A stretch of DNA of 64,000 nucleotides from Paracidovorax wautersii. GTDB taxonomy: Bacteria > Pseudomonadota > Gammaproteobacteria > Burkholderiales > Burkholderiaceae_C. A program made the position numbers and the translations under genes. Below the pieces are notes generated by a model. That model made no database searches and was not told where the DNA came from. It saw only the letters and a program-made list of their open reading frames with translations. This document shows, piece after piece, positions 47,860 to 57,212 of this stretch (its first letter is position 1; every line of letters starts with the position of its first letter). The stretch spans positions 4,300,001 to 4,364,000 of the forward strand of contig NZ_JAVIZX010000001.1 of assembly GCF_031453675.1 (NCBI RefSeq), given 5' to 3'.

Positions 47860-50298
47860 ATGGGAAAAACTCCGACCTCCATGCCCGCAGGGGCCAGGCT
47901 CTGGCTCGCCCTGCTCGGGTTGGTCATTCTGGCTGCCGGGCTGTTCCTCGCGTACTACGGCGCCCAACTGCTGTCGCTCGGCGGGAGCATCTATTTCGCC
48001 GTGGCTGGCGCCGCCTTCACGGTGGCTGGCGCGCAGATCGTGCGCGCCAAGCCGTCGGGCGCGCTCCTCTTCGGGGCCGCGCTGCTCGGCACGGCGGTCT
48101 GGGCCGTGGCCGACGTCGGCCTCGACTTCTGGCCGCTCATCTCGCGCCTGATGATCCTGGCCGCGGTCGGCATCGTGGTGGCGCTGTCGTTCCCGCTGCT
48201 GCGCCGCGCAGCCGGCCTGGCGCCCGCACGCGGCCCGGCCCACGCCACGGCCCTGGTGCTGGCTGTCGTGTGCGCCGCCGCCACCTGGGGCATGTTCCAG
48301 CCGCACGCCGTGGTCGCAGCGCAAGGCCCCGGCCCGACGCTGACGCCCGTGGCGCCAGGTGCCGAGCAGCTCAACTGGGCCCACTACGGCAACACGCCCG
48401 GCGGCAGCCGCTTCGCCGCGCTGGACCAGATCACGCGCGACAACGTGGGCCAGCTGGAAGTGGCATGGACCTACCGCACCGGCGACACCCCCGTCAGCCC
48501 CGGCGGCGGCGGTGCAGAGGACCAGCTCACGCCGCTGCAGATCGGCGACCGCGTGTTCGTCTGCACGCCGCACAACAACGTGATCGCCCTCGACGCATCC
48601 ACGGGCAAGGAGCTGTGGAAGACCGAGATCAACGCCAAGCAGAAGAAATGGATGCGCTGCCGCGGTTTGGCGTACTTCGACGCCGCCGCGCCCATCGCGC
48701 AGCCGACCGTGGCCGGCGCGACGCCCGTCAAGGCCGCATCGGTGGCGACGGGCGCAGCCTGCCAGCGCCGCATCCTGATGAACAGCGTGGCGCCCGAGCT
48801 GATCGCGCTGGACGCTGACACCGGTGCCTTCTGTGCCGACTTCGGCACCAACGGCCGCGTGGACCTGCGCGCCGGCATGGGCAAGGGCGCCGACAAAGGC
48901 GAGTACTACCCCACCTCGGCCCCCACTCTGGCGGGCACGACCATCGTCATCGGCGGCCGCGTGGCCGACAACGTGAGCACCGACATGCCCGGCGGCGTGG
49001 TGCGCGGCTTCGACGTGATCACCGGCGCGCTGCGCTGGGCGTTCGACCCCGGCAACCCCGAGGTGAAAGACGCCCCCGCGGAAGGCAAGACCTACGCGCG
49101 CTCCACCCCCAATGTGTGGGCGCCCATGTCGTACGACCCGCAATCCAACACCGTCTTCATGCCGGTGGGCAGCGCGGCGGTGGATCTGTGGGGAGTGAAA
49201 CACACCGCGCTGGACCGCAAGTACGGCGCATCGATGCTGGCGGTGGACGCCACCACCGGCAAGGAAAAGTGGGTTTACCAGACCGTGCACGACGACCTGT
49301 GGGACTTCGACGTCCCCATGCAGCCGTCCTTCGTGGACTTCCCCGGCGAAGGCGGCAAGACCACGCCGGCACTGGTGTTCGGCACCAAGGCCGGCCAGAT
49401 CTTCGTGCTGGACCGCCAGACCGGCCAGCCGCTCACGAAGGTGGAAGAGCGCCCCGTGCCCGCCGGCAACATCCAGGGCGAGACCTACTCGCCCACGCAG
49501 CCCTTCTCGGTCGGCATGCCCAGCATCGGGGCGGACGATCTGAAGGAGTCGGACATGTGGGGCGCCACGCCCTTCGACCAGCTGCTGTGCCGCATCAAGT
49601 TCAAGTCCAAGCGCTATACCGGCCTGTTCACGCCCCCCGGCACAGACGCCTCGCTGAACCTGCCCGGCTCGCTGGGCGGCATGAACTGGGGCGGCATGTC
49701 GATCGATCCGACCAGCGGCTACCTGTTCATCAACGACATGCGCGTCGGCCTGGAAGTGCAGCTGATCGCCGCCGACCCGGCCGACGCCGGCAAGAAATCG
49801 GACGGCAACGAGGCCGCTGCCATCACCCGCCCGGTGCCGCTGGACGGAACGCCGTACGCCATCAACGCCAAGGTGCGTTTCATGTCGCCGCTGGAGATTC
49901 CCTGCCAGAAGCCGCCTTTCGGCACGCTCACGGCCGTGGACCTCAAGAGCCAGAAGATCGCCTGGCAGGTGCCCGTGGGCACGGTGAAGGACACCGGCCC
50001 GTTCGGCACGAAGATGCTGCTGCCCATACCGATCGGCATGCCCACCATCGGCGGTACGTTGGCCACGCAAGGTGGACTGGTCTTCATCGCCGCCACGCAG
50101 GACTACTACCTGCGCGCCTATGACAGCGGCACGGGCCAGGAAGTCTGGAAGGGCCGCCTGCCCGTGGGCAGTCAGGGCACGCCGATCAGCTACAAGTCGC
50201 CCACCAACGGCAAGCAGTACGTCGTAGTGTCGGCGGGCGGCGCCCGCAACTCGCCCGACCGGGGCGACTACGTGATCGCCTACGCGCTGGGCCGCTGA
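47860..50298 (+). CDS. membrane-bound PQQ-dependent dehydrogenase (glucose/quinate/shikimate type)
   Basis: An 812-residue quinoprotein. Five membrane helices fill residues about 15-150, then a periplasmic eight-bladed propeller. Signs: NWAHYGNTPGGSRFAALDQI, GDRVFVCTPHNNVIALDAST, WVYQTVHDDLWDFDVPMQPS, PAGNIQGETYSPTQPFSVGM, MNWGGMSIDPTSGYLFINDM and LATQGGLVFIAATQDYYLRA. It oxidises a sugar or quinate/shikimate in the periplasm and passes electrons to ubiquinone. Glucose (Gcd) and quinate (QuiA) enzymes are similar in length, so the substrate is open. PQQ must be made or supplied. Confidence 0.92.
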   Translation: MGKTPTSMPAGARLWLALLGLVILAAGLFLAYYGAQLLSLGGSIYFAVAGAAFTVAGAQIVRAKPSGALLFGAALLGTAVWAVADVGLDFWPLISRLMILAAVGIVVALSFPLLRRAAGLAPARGPAHATALVLAVVCAAATWGMFQPHAVVAAQGPGPTLTPVAPGAEQLNWAHYGNTPGGSRFAALDQITRDNVGQLEVAWTYRTGDTPVSPGGGGAEDQLTPLQIGDRVFVCTPHNNVIALDASTGKELWKTEINAKQKKWMRCRGLAYFDAAAPIAQPTVAGATPVKAASVATGAACQRRILMNSVAPELIALDADTGAFCADFGTNGRVDLRAGMGKGADKGEYYPTSAPTLAGTTIVIGGRVADNVSTDMPGGVVRGFDVITGALRWAFDPGNPEVKDAPAEGKTYARSTPNVWAPMSYDPQSNTVFMPVGSAAVDLWGVKHTALDRKYGASMLAVDATTGKEKWVYQTVHDDLWDFDVPMQPSFVDFPGEGGKTTPALVFGTKAGQIFVLDRQTGQPLTKVEERPVPAGNIQGETYSPTQPFSVGMPSIGADDLKESDMWGATPFDQLLCRIKFKSKRYTGLFTPPGTDASLNLPGSLGGMNWGGMSIDPTSGYLFINDMRVGLEVQLIAADPADAGKKSDGNEAAAITRPVPLDGTPYAINAKVRFMSPLEIPCQKPPFGTLTAVDLKSQKIAWQVPVGTVKDTGPFGTKMLLPIPIGMPTIGGTLATQGGLVFIAATQDYYLRAYDSGTGQEVWKGRLPVGSQGTPISYKSPTNGKQYVVVSAGGARNSPDRGDYVIAYALGR

Positions 50299-50318
50299 AG
50301 CCCTTCGCCAGTCACGGC

Positions 50319-50353
50319 AAGCCGTCGCAGAGCTGTCTGCGGCGGCTTTTTTT
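50319..50353 (+). terminator. intrinsic terminator after the PQQ dehydrogenase
   Basis: AAGCCG(T)CGCAG/CTGCGGCGGCTT arms with a short loop and seven T. Confidence 0.9.
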
Positions 50354-50518
50354 GCGCCACGGTTCCGCCGGACGGCAGGTGTCTCCGAATGACCACAGCG
50401 CACCAACCCCGCCCTGGGTGAAACCCGCATGGCGCGGAAAACGTTCCCAACGGCACGCCACAAAGCGCCCTTCGCCCCTAGAATTTACAAAGGTACACAT
50501 ATGCCCCAAGGAGTTGCC

Positions 50519-51478
50519 ATGAAGGCAGTGCAGCAGGAAATCGACGAGCGGACCAATCTCACCGGCACCAACAAGTTCGAGCTGCTGCTCTTCCGCTTGG
50601 GGGTCGACAGCACGCTGGGCAATTCGGAACTGTTCGGCATCAATGTCTTCAAGATCCGCGAGATCGTGGCGATGCCGTCCATCACCACCATCGCCGGCGC
50701 CACCCCGCACTCGCTCGGCGTGGTCAACCTGCGCGGACAGGTCATTCCGGTGCTGGACCTGCCCTCCATCGTCGGCTGCAAGCCCAAAACCGGCCTGAAC
50801 ATCATGCTGGTGACCGAGTACGCGCGCACCACCCAGGCCTTCGCCGTCGAGTCGGTGGAAGACATCGTGCGGCTCGACTGGCAGCAGGTGCTCTCCGCCG
50901 AGTCCAGCGGCACCGGCGGCAAGCTGGTGACCAGCATCGCACGGCTGGACGGCAACACGGACGGCTCCCGGCTGGCGCAGGTGCTCGACGTCGAAGCCAT
51001 CCTGCAGATGGTGTCCCCTTCGGACTCCCACCAGGTCGATCCGCAGAAGGTCGGTCCCAAGCTCAAGCTCAAGCCCGGCACCATGGTGCTGGCCGCAGAC
51101 GATTCCTTCGTGGCCCGCTCGCTCATCGAGCAGGAACTGCAGGTGCTCAAGGCGCCCTACGAGATGACCAAATCGGGCAAGGAAGCCTGGGACCGGCTCA
51201 ATGCCATCGCCCGCAGCGCCGAGGCCGAAGGCAAGACGGCGGCGGACCGTGTAGCCCTGGTGCTGACCGACCTCGAAATGCCCGAGATGGACGGCTTCAC
51301 CCTGACGCGCAACATCAAGCAGGACCCGCGGCTGAAGAACATTCCGGTGGTGATCCACTCCTCGCTGTCGGGATCGGCCAACGAGGACCATGTGCGCAAC
51401 GTCGGCGCGGATGGCTACGTCGCCAAGTTCGTGGCGGAAGACCTGGCAGACACCATCCGCCGCGTGCTACCGCAGTGA
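50519..51478 (+). CDS. cheV: chemotaxis coupling protein CheV
   Basis: A 319-residue protein: a CheW-type domain at about residues 18-160 (KFELLLFRLGVDSTLGNSEL, GVVNLRGQVIPVLDLPSIVG) and a receiver domain at about 185-317 (MVLAADDSFVARSLIEQELQ, LVLTDLEMPEMDGFTLTRNI with the phosphorylated Asp, VVIHSSLSGSANEDHVRNVG). It links receptors to CheA, and phosphorylation tunes it. ATG 50519 has AAGGAG; an upstream ATG at 50501 is possible. Confidence 0.95.
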   Translation: MKAVQQEIDERTNLTGTNKFELLLFRLGVDSTLGNSELFGINVFKIREIVAMPSITTIAGATPHSLGVVNLRGQVIPVLDLPSIVGCKPKTGLNIMLVTEYARTTQAFAVESVEDIVRLDWQQVLSAESSGTGGKLVTSIARLDGNTDGSRLAQVLDVEAILQMVSPSDSHQVDPQKVGPKLKLKPGTMVLAADDSFVARSLIEQELQVLKAPYEMTKSGKEAWDRLNAIARSAEAEGKTAADRVALVLTDLEMPEMDGFTLTRNIKQDPRLKNIPVVIHSSLSGSANEDHVRNVGADGYVAKFVAEDLADTIRRVLPQ

Positions 51479-51504
51479 AATAGGCCCTTGGCGCCCTACC
51501 CACG

Positions 51505-51540
51505 GGCGCAACCAGCTATCAATAAAATAGCAAAGGAACT
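51505..51540. repeat. partial copy of the intergenic repeat
   Basis: CAGCTATCAATAAAATAGCA resembles the right half of the element at 46345-46405 (AGCTATCAATTCAATAGC). Confidence 0.55.
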
Positions 51541-51597
51541 CGCGGTGGTGGCCACCGGCGCCGCCGCAGCGGCTGCATGCGGCCCTTCCGGCATTCC

Positions 51598-51918
51598 ATG
51601 ATCCTCGAATCCGCTACGCTCACCGTGCGCGCCGGCCAGAACGCCGCGTTCGAGGCAGCCTTCTCCCAGGCCCAGCGCATCATCGCGTCCATGCCCGGCT
51701 ACCTGTCCCACGAACTGCACCATTGCATCGAAAGGCCGCAGGAATACCTGCTGCTGGTGCGCTGGCGCACGCTGGAGGACCATGAGGTGGGCTTTCGTAC
51801 TTCGGCGCCTTACCAGGAATGGAAGCAGCTCCTGCACCATTTCTACGACCCGTTCCCGACGGTGCTGCACTACGCCGCAGTCCCTGGCGCGGCAGACGCA
51901 GCAGCGCCTGCGCGCTGA
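51598..51918 (+). CDS. antibiotic biosynthesis monooxygenase-like protein
   Basis: A 106-residue ferredoxin-like barrel protein. MILESATLTVRAGQNAAFEA, IIASMPGYLSHELHHCIERP and YLLLVRWRTLEDHEVGFRTS are typical of ABM proteins, a group of small dimeric proteins that bind quinone- or haem-like molecules. Its substrate is unknown. Confidence 0.85.
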   Translation: MILESATLTVRAGQNAAFEAAFSQAQRIIASMPGYLSHELHHCIERPQEYLLLVRWRTLEDHEVGFRTSAPYQEWKQLLHHFYDPFPTVLHYAAVPGAADAAAPAR

Positions 51919-52073
51919 CGCGAGGGCGGGCGGAACACCCAGACACAACCGTGAAGGCCCGGCAAAGCCTGACAAGCGGGGGTAGATACGGTCAACCAAA
52001 ATGGGGCGCAGCGCGTCAGTGCGTGAAGGGTGCAGCAACTTGCCGCCCCGTTTTGGAAAGATCGAGCCCCGCC

Positions 52074-52547
52074 ATGTCGTCCACCGCCCTCCGACTCTTC
52101 GCAGCCTGCACCGCAGCGGCCCTGGCCGCAGGCTGCGTTGCCGTGCCGGGCGATCCGTACTATGAATCCGGTTCGTACTACCCGCCCACCTCGTCCGTGA
52201 CGGTGTACGAGCAACCCGGCTATGTGTATTCCAGCCCGCGCGTCTACCCCGTGCCGGTGCCGTACCCGGTCTACACCCCGCCGCCTCCACCCCGGCCTTA
52301 CGGCTGGCAGCGTGACCGGGACCACTGGCAGAACCGCGAAGGCTGGCGCAGGGACGCCGATCGCCGCGAAGCGGACCGCCGCGAGGGCGAGCGGCGCCGC
52401 GAAGCCGACCGCCAGCGCGACCAGGCGGAACGGGACCGCCGGGACCAGGCAGAACGCGATCGGCGCGCCCAGCAGGACCGTGGCCGCGGCAACGCGCCCG
52501 CAGCCCCGCCTGCCATGATTCGCACCCCGCGCCCCGAGTGGCGCTGA
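52074..52547 (+). CDS. lipoprotein with charged repeats
   Basis: A 157-residue protein. The signal ends in LAAGC (residues 17-21), a lipobox with Val at +2. A tyrosine/proline-rich part (YESGSYYPPTSSVTVYEQPG) and a charged repeat part (DRREADRREGERRREADRQR) follow. It may interact with the cell wall or outer membrane. The function is unknown. Confidence 0.75.
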   Translation: MSSTALRLFAACTAAALAAGCVAVPGDPYYESGSYYPPTSSVTVYEQPGYVYSSPRVYPVPVPYPVYTPPPPPRPYGWQRDRDHWQNREGWRRDADRREADRREGERRREADRQRDQAERDRRDQAERDRRAQQDRGRGNAPAAPPAMIRTPRPEWR

Positions 52548-52574
52548 ACCCCACCGCGCCGTACGATGGCGGCC

Positions 52575-53267
52575 ATGCAGCGCAGCACCCCCTCCTCACT
52601 CCCCGCGACCCTCCGGAATCGGCACGCCGCCAGGGGGTGGCGCCTTGCTGCCTGTTCCGTACTCATCGCCCTGTGGCCGCTGGCGTCGCCCGCGCAGGTG
52701 GTGCGCTGCACCGATGGGGCGACCGGCAAGGTCACCTATACCAACGGGGAGTGTGCCCAAGGCGCTTCCGTGAGGGAGATCGAGGCCCGCAAAACGCCTG
52801 AGCAGATCCGGCAGGAGCGCGCGCAGGCCGCGGATGCCCTGGCCGATCAGCGGGACCGGGAACGGCGCGAGTCCCAGGAGCAGCGCGAGCGCCGCGCCAT
52901 AGAACGCACGGCTGCACCGACCCGCGTTCCGACGGCGCCTGATCCAGCCCAATCCGCCGAATGCCACCAGGCCCGGCGCGCGCTGCAGGATGTGAACGCC
53001 AGCCTGGGTCGCGGCATGTACGACGAGCAGGCCCGGCTGGACCAGGCACAGCGGCAAGCCGACCTGGCCTGCCTCACCCCTTCCGCCTACGCAGAGGCCG
53101 AACGCGCCCGCACCAACCGGTCGGTGGCCTACCCGGCCTCGCCCTACTATGTGCCGCCCATCGTCGTGCAGCGCCCGCCCCGGCCGCAGCCGCAACCGGC
53201 GCCGCCCATCACGAACTGCAACGTGTTCCGCTGCTACGACGGACGCGGCAACACCTACCCCCGCTAA
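52575..53267 (+). CDS. exported DUF4124 protein
   Basis: A 230-residue protein. A signal peptide (residues about 20-40) is followed by QVVRCTDGATGKVTYTNGEC, the DUF4124 core, then a charged helix (IRQERAQAADALADQRDRER) and a proline-rich end. It lies in the periplasm. The function is unknown. Confidence 0.8.
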   Translation: MQRSTPSSLPATLRNRHAARGWRLAACSVLIALWPLASPAQVVRCTDGATGKVTYTNGECAQGASVREIEARKTPEQIRQERAQAADALADQRDRERRESQEQRERRAIERTAAPTRVPTAPDPAQSAECHQARRALQDVNASLGRGMYDEQARLDQAQRQADLACLTPSAYAEAERARTNRSVAYPASPYYVPPIVVQRPPRPQPQPAPPITNCNVFRCYDGRGNTYPR

Positions 53268-53291
53268 ACAGTAAAAGCCGCGCCGGCCCCC

Positions 53292-54272
53292 TCAGGCGGG
53301 CTGGTTGCGCAACCCGTGGGCGACGGTGGGATAGCGCAGGCGCAGGCGCAGCTCGCGCTGCATGCGCGTGGCGTCCAGCTGGCGCGACTCGCCCATGAAG
53401 CTCAGCAGCGACACCGGCAACTGCTGCTGCGCGGTGCTGCGCGGCACGCGCGGCGGCCGCGGCAGACCGTACAGATCCGCTGCCAGATCGAAGTAGTCGC
53501 CCATCTTCATTCCGCTCGCATCGCTCACGTTGTAGGTGCGCTGCGCCTGCCCGCGCCACAGCGCCGCCACGCAGGCCCGCGCCAGGTCGTCGGCGTGGAT
53601 GTGGTTGGTATAGACATCGTCATCGGCCACCAGCACCGGCGTGCCGCGGCGCAGGCGTGCCTCGGGCGTTCCGCCTTCGCGGTCCGGCGCGTAGATGCCC
53701 GGAATGCGCAGGATGCTGGCACGCGTGCCAGCCCGGCCGAGGTGGCGGATGGCCCGCTCGGCGTTCACGCGGCGTTGCGCGCGCGGGGTGGCCGGCGCCA
53801 CGGCGCGGGTTTCGGCCACCCGGGCGCCGCCGCAGTCGCCGTACACGCCGCTCGTGGAGGCATACACCACCGCGGCCGGCAGCGCGCGCAGGCGCAGCGT
53901 CCGCGCCAGCGCCACGGTGCGCGCATCCATCCACCAGTCGGCGCCGGCCGCCCCCTCGCCCGGCGGCGGAGCCAGGTGCAGCACGCGGTGTGCCAGGCCG
54001 GCCAGGCGGCGCAGCGAGCCGGCATGGTCCAGGTTTCCTGCTAGCGGCGTGATGCCGGCGGCGCGCAGGGCGGCCTTGCGGTCCGGGCTGGACGTGAGCG
54101 CCAGGACGCGCGGCCGGTGCGTGCCCTGCGCCGCGCCCAGTGCGCGAGCGGTCCGCAGGCCGACGTCGCCGCAGCCGATGACGAGGATGCGCTGGCGCCG
54201 GAAGCGGGCCGGGAGCGCTCCGAGGGGGTTCTGGTTTGAGGGCAAAATCGGATCCGTTGAGAAGCCGGGCAT
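53292..54272 (-). CDS. NAD-dependent epimerase/dehydratase family (SDR) protein
   Basis: A 326-residue protein. RILVIGCGDVGLRTARALGA is the nucleotide-binding GxGxxG motif. ASTSGVYGDCGGARVAETRA and the following region hold the family's YGD segment; ILRIPGIYAPDREGG and VYTNHIHADDLARACVAALW are typical of YeeZ-like proteins. The substrate is not known. It is divergent from the ferredoxin-type reductase. Confidence 0.85.
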   Translation of the reverse strand: MPGFSTDPILPSNQNPLGALPARFRRQRILVIGCGDVGLRTARALGAAQGTHRPRVLALTSSPDRKAALRAAGITPLAGNLDHAGSLRRLAGLAHRVLHLAPPPGEGAAGADWWMDARTVALARTLRLRALPAAVVYASTSGVYGDCGGARVAETRAVAPATPRAQRRVNAERAIRHLGRAGTRASILRIPGIYAPDREGGTPEARLRRGTPVLVADDDVYTNHIHADDLARACVAALWRGQAQRTYNVSDASGMKMGDYFDLAADLYGLPRPPRVPRSTAQQQLPVSLLSFMGESRQLDATRMQRELRLRLRYPTVAHGLRNQPA

Positions 54273-54313
54273 CCATCACAGCACCGGCCAGAGAAAAACC
54301 CGAGGATACCCAC

Positions 54314-55378
54314 ATGACGAGCGCAGAGACCGCCAGCGCGGCACTCCAGATCAGCGTGCAGCCCAGCGGGCGCGCCTTCACGGCACAGGGCGGCGAGTCC
54401 ATCCTGGCGGCCGCCATCCGCGGTGGCGTGGGCCTGCCCTACGGCTGCAAGGACGGTGCCTGCGGATCGTGCAAATGCAAGAAGCTCAGCGGTTCGGTGG
54501 TGCATGGCGAACACCAGGAGAAAGCCCTTTCGGCCGCCGAGGCCGACGCCGGTTTCGTTCTCACCTGCTGCGCCATCCCGCTGACCGATGTGGTGCTGGA
54601 GTCGCGCCAGGTCACCGATGAAAGCGCCTTCCCCATCAAGAAGCTGCCCGTGCGCGTGTCGACGCTCTCGCGCGTCTCGCACGATGTCATGGTCGTGCGG
54701 CTGCAGCTGCCGGCCGCCGACACGTTCCGCTACCACGCGGGTCAGTACATCGAGTTCATCCTCAAGGACGGCGCGCGCCGCGCCTACTCCATGGCCAACG
54801 CGCCGCACACGCAGGCCGCAGGGCCGGGTGTGGAACTGCACATCCGCCACATGCCCGGCGGGCGCTTCACCGACCACGTCTTCCAGGGCATGAAGGAAAA
54901 AGAGATCCTGCGCGTCGAAGGGCCGTTCGGCAGCTTCTTCCTGCGCGAGGACTCCGACAGGCCCATCGTGATGCTCGCCTCCGGCACGGGCTTCGCGCCG
55001 ATCAAGGCGCTCATCGAACACATGCAGTTCAAGGGCATCACCCGTACCACCACGGTGTACTGGGGCGGCCGCCGGCCTGGCGACCTGTACATGGATGCCT
55101 GGCTGCGCGAGCGGTCGGCAGAGATGCCCCACCTGCGCTACGTGCCCGTGGTGTCCGACGCCCAGCCGGACGACGGCTGGACAGGCCGCACCGGCTTCGT
55201 CCACCAGGCTGTGCTGGACGACATCGCCGACCTGTCGGGCTACCAGGTGTATGCCTGCGGCGCGCCGATCGTGGTCGATTCGGCCCGCCAGGCCTACTGC
55301 GCCGAGCGCGGCCTGCCCGCCGACGAGTTCTACGCCGACGCCTTCACCTCCGAAGCGGACAAGCACGCACCTGCCTGA
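54314..55378 (+). CDS. 2Fe-2S ferredoxin-NAD(P)H reductase (AscD-like)
   Basis: A 354-residue protein: N-terminal plant-type ferredoxin with LPYGCKDGACGSCKCKKLSG and LTCCAIPL, an FAD domain (FRYHAGQYIEFILKDGARRA, YSMANAP) and an NAD-binding domain (IVMLASGTGFAPIKALIEHM, VYACGAPIVVDSARQA). It passes electrons from NAD(P)H to a partner oxygenase or dehydratase. Database names such as CDP-6-deoxy-glucoseen reductase are common for this group; no sugar genes are nearby. Confidence 0.88.
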   Translation: MTSAETASAALQISVQPSGRAFTAQGGESILAAAIRGGVGLPYGCKDGACGSCKCKKLSGSVVHGEHQEKALSAAEADAGFVLTCCAIPLTDVVLESRQVTDESAFPIKKLPVRVSTLSRVSHDVMVVRLQLPAADTFRYHAGQYIEFILKDGARRAYSMANAPHTQAAGPGVELHIRHMPGGRFTDHVFQGMKEKEILRVEGPFGSFFLREDSDRPIVMLASGTGFAPIKALIEHMQFKGITRTTTVYWGGRRPGDLYMDAWLRERSAEMPHLRYVPVVSDAQPDDGWTGRTGFVHQAVLDDIADLSGYQVYACGAPIVVDSARQAYCAERGLPADEFYADAFTSEADKHAPA

Positions 55379-55452
55379 GCCGGGCCGGGCCGGGCCGGCG
55401 CCAGCGCACCGGCCACCGGTTCAGCGCCAACGGTCCGTGCGCGCCGCCGCGG

Positions 55453-55803
55453 TCAAGCGAACATGTCTCGGCACAGTTGCGCGCAGCGGTGGCAGGCCTG
55501 GGCGCAGTCCTGGCAGTGCGGGGCCGTGTGGCTCTCGCACTCGTGCGCGCAGCTCTCGCAGATGCGCGCGCACAGCTCGCAGACATGCGCCACGTGGGCG
55601 CTGTCGCGCGCCATGCAGGCAGCGGCCAGGCGGCACACGGCAGCGCAGTCCATGTCCAGTGCGATGCACTTGGCCATGTGGCGCGGGTCGGGCTCGCGCA
55701 GGCAGGCGGCCGAGCAGAAGTCGCAGGCGTTCGCACAGTCCGTGCAGGCCGCGATGCAGTCCAGGTAGCGGGAACGGGCCAGGGTGTGGGGGGCTTCAAG
55801 CAT
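55453..55803 (-). CDS. copper-storage four-helix-bundle protein (Csp3-like, DUF326)
   Basis: A 116-residue protein with about 20 cysteines, mostly three to four residues apart (CIAACTDCANACDFCSAACL, CELCARICESCAHECESHTA). This lines the core of a four-helix bundle that stores many Cu(I) ions. There is no signal peptide, so it is the cytosolic type. It protects the cell from copper or stores it for enzymes. Confidence 0.9.
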   Translation of the reverse strand: MLEAPHTLARSRYLDCIAACTDCANACDFCSAACLREPDPRHMAKCIALDMDCAAVCRLAAACMARDSAHVAHVCELCARICESCAHECESHTAPHCQDCAQACHRCAQLCRDMFA

Positions 55804-56035
55804 GCGGGTTCCTCAACGTTCGTGGAAGAAAGCCGCCCGCCCCCGGCACCACCCACCCCCACCGCACCTCGCTGGGCGGGTGCGGTGCAGCGGGCAGCAG
55901 CAGCGGGGGTGATGCAACCTGCAGCGGCGGCGGCAGCCTGCGCCATTGTCGGCAGTGGCCGCGGTTTGATCCTGTAGGACTGGACTGCGAGCTTTCCTTG
56001 CTTGCGGCGCCTTCTTTTTTGCACAATGGCGGGCT

Positions 56036-56983
56036 ATGAACCGCAGAAACCTCCTCCTCACCGCCACGGCCCTGGCCGCAGCCATTGCATCCCCCCTGGC
56101 CCATGCCCAGGACGGCCCCATCCGACTGATCGTGCCGTATGCTCCGGGCGGCCCGCTGGACGTGACCTCGCGCGCGCTGGCGGAGCGGGTGCGCGACACG
56201 CTGGGGGTGGTGGTGATCGACAACAAGGCGGGTGCCGGCGGCAACATCGGGGCCGACGCCATCGCCAAGGCCGCGCCGGACGGCCTGACCATCGGCCTGG
56301 CTGCCACCGCCACGCATGCGGTCAATCCCTGGCTGTACAGCCGCATGCCCTACGACGCGGGCAAGGACTTCGCGGGCATCACGCAGATGGTGCGCGTGCC
56401 CAACGTGCTGGTGGTCAACGCCGCACGTGCCGAGCAGCTCAAGATCCACACCGTGGCGGACCTCATCGCCTACGCCAAGTCGCATCCCGCCAAGCTCAAC
56501 TACGGCAGCGGCGGCAACGGCAGCGCAGGCCACCTGGCCGGCGAGATGTTCAAGCAACGCGCCGGCATCTTCGCGCTGCACATTCCCTACCGCGGTGCCA
56601 GCCCGGCGCAACTGGCCCTGCTGGCGGGCGAGGTGGACTACAACATCGACAACCTGGCCGCCGCGGCGCCCAACATCCGCTCGGGCAAGCTGAAGGCGCT
56701 GGCCGTGACCTCGCTGGAACCCAGCCCCATGCTGCCGGGCGTGCCGCCGCTGTCTGCCACGTTCAAGGGCTTCTCGATCGACACCTGGTGGGGCCTGGTG
56801 GCCCCGGCCGGCACGCCCAAGCCCGTGATTGCCCGGCTCAACAAGGCCTTCACGGACGCGCTGAAGGCGCCCGAAACCAAGACCCGCTTCACCGCCCTGC
56901 TGGCCGAGCCCGTGCCCACCACGCCGGAGCAGTTCGATGCCTTCATGGCGTCCGAACGCGCCAAGTACCGCGACGTGGTGTGA
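56036..56983 (+). CDS. Bug family tripartite tricarboxylate transporter substrate-binding protein
   Basis: A 315-residue protein. A signal peptide (residues 1-23, ATALAAAIASPLAHAQ) precedes IRLIVPYAPGGPLDVTSRAL, and VVIDNKAGAGGNIGADAIAK and LNYGSGGNGSAGHLAGEMFK follow, the hallmarks of the family. These proteins bind carboxylates in the periplasm. No transporter membrane genes are nearby, which is common for this expanded betaproteobacterial family. Confidence 0.95.
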   Translation: MNRRNLLLTATALAAAIASPLAHAQDGPIRLIVPYAPGGPLDVTSRALAERVRDTLGVVVIDNKAGAGGNIGADAIAKAAPDGLTIGLAATATHAVNPWLYSRMPYDAGKDFAGITQMVRVPNVLVVNAARAEQLKIHTVADLIAYAKSHPAKLNYGSGGNGSAGHLAGEMFKQRAGIFALHIPYRGASPAQLALLAGEVDYNIDNLAAAAPNIRSGKLKALAVTSLEPSPMLPGVPPLSATFKGFSIDTWWGLVAPAGTPKPVIARLNKAFTDALKAPETKTRFTALLAEPVPTTPEQFDAFMASERAKYRDVV

Positions 56984-57096
56984 AGGCCTCGGGCGCGCAG
57001 GTCGACTGAGCGCCGGACGCGCAGGGTCCATCGCTACAAAAACCGTAGCACCCTGCGCTTGCCCGACCTGGGCTAGAAGTCAAAAATGCCATGAAG

Positions 57097-57136
57097 AAGC
57101 CCCGGAAGGCCGCCCAGGCCGCCCGGGGCTTTTCTG
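57097..57136 (+). terminator. intrinsic terminator after the Bug gene
   Basis: AAGCCCCGG/CCGGGGCTT stem with a long GC-rich loop and TTTTCT tail. Confidence 0.8.
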
Positions 57137-57212
57137 TTTCTTCAGAAGGCCGGCGGGGCCGTGGCCGCTGCTGCCACGGAGACGCCGCAGGCGGATCTGG
57201 CCGGAGAACGCT

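Noticed and set aside
47842-50463. 873-codon minus-strand open frame
   Set aside because: Antisense to the PQQ dehydrogenase; no family features, and extreme arginine/glycine/histidine content.
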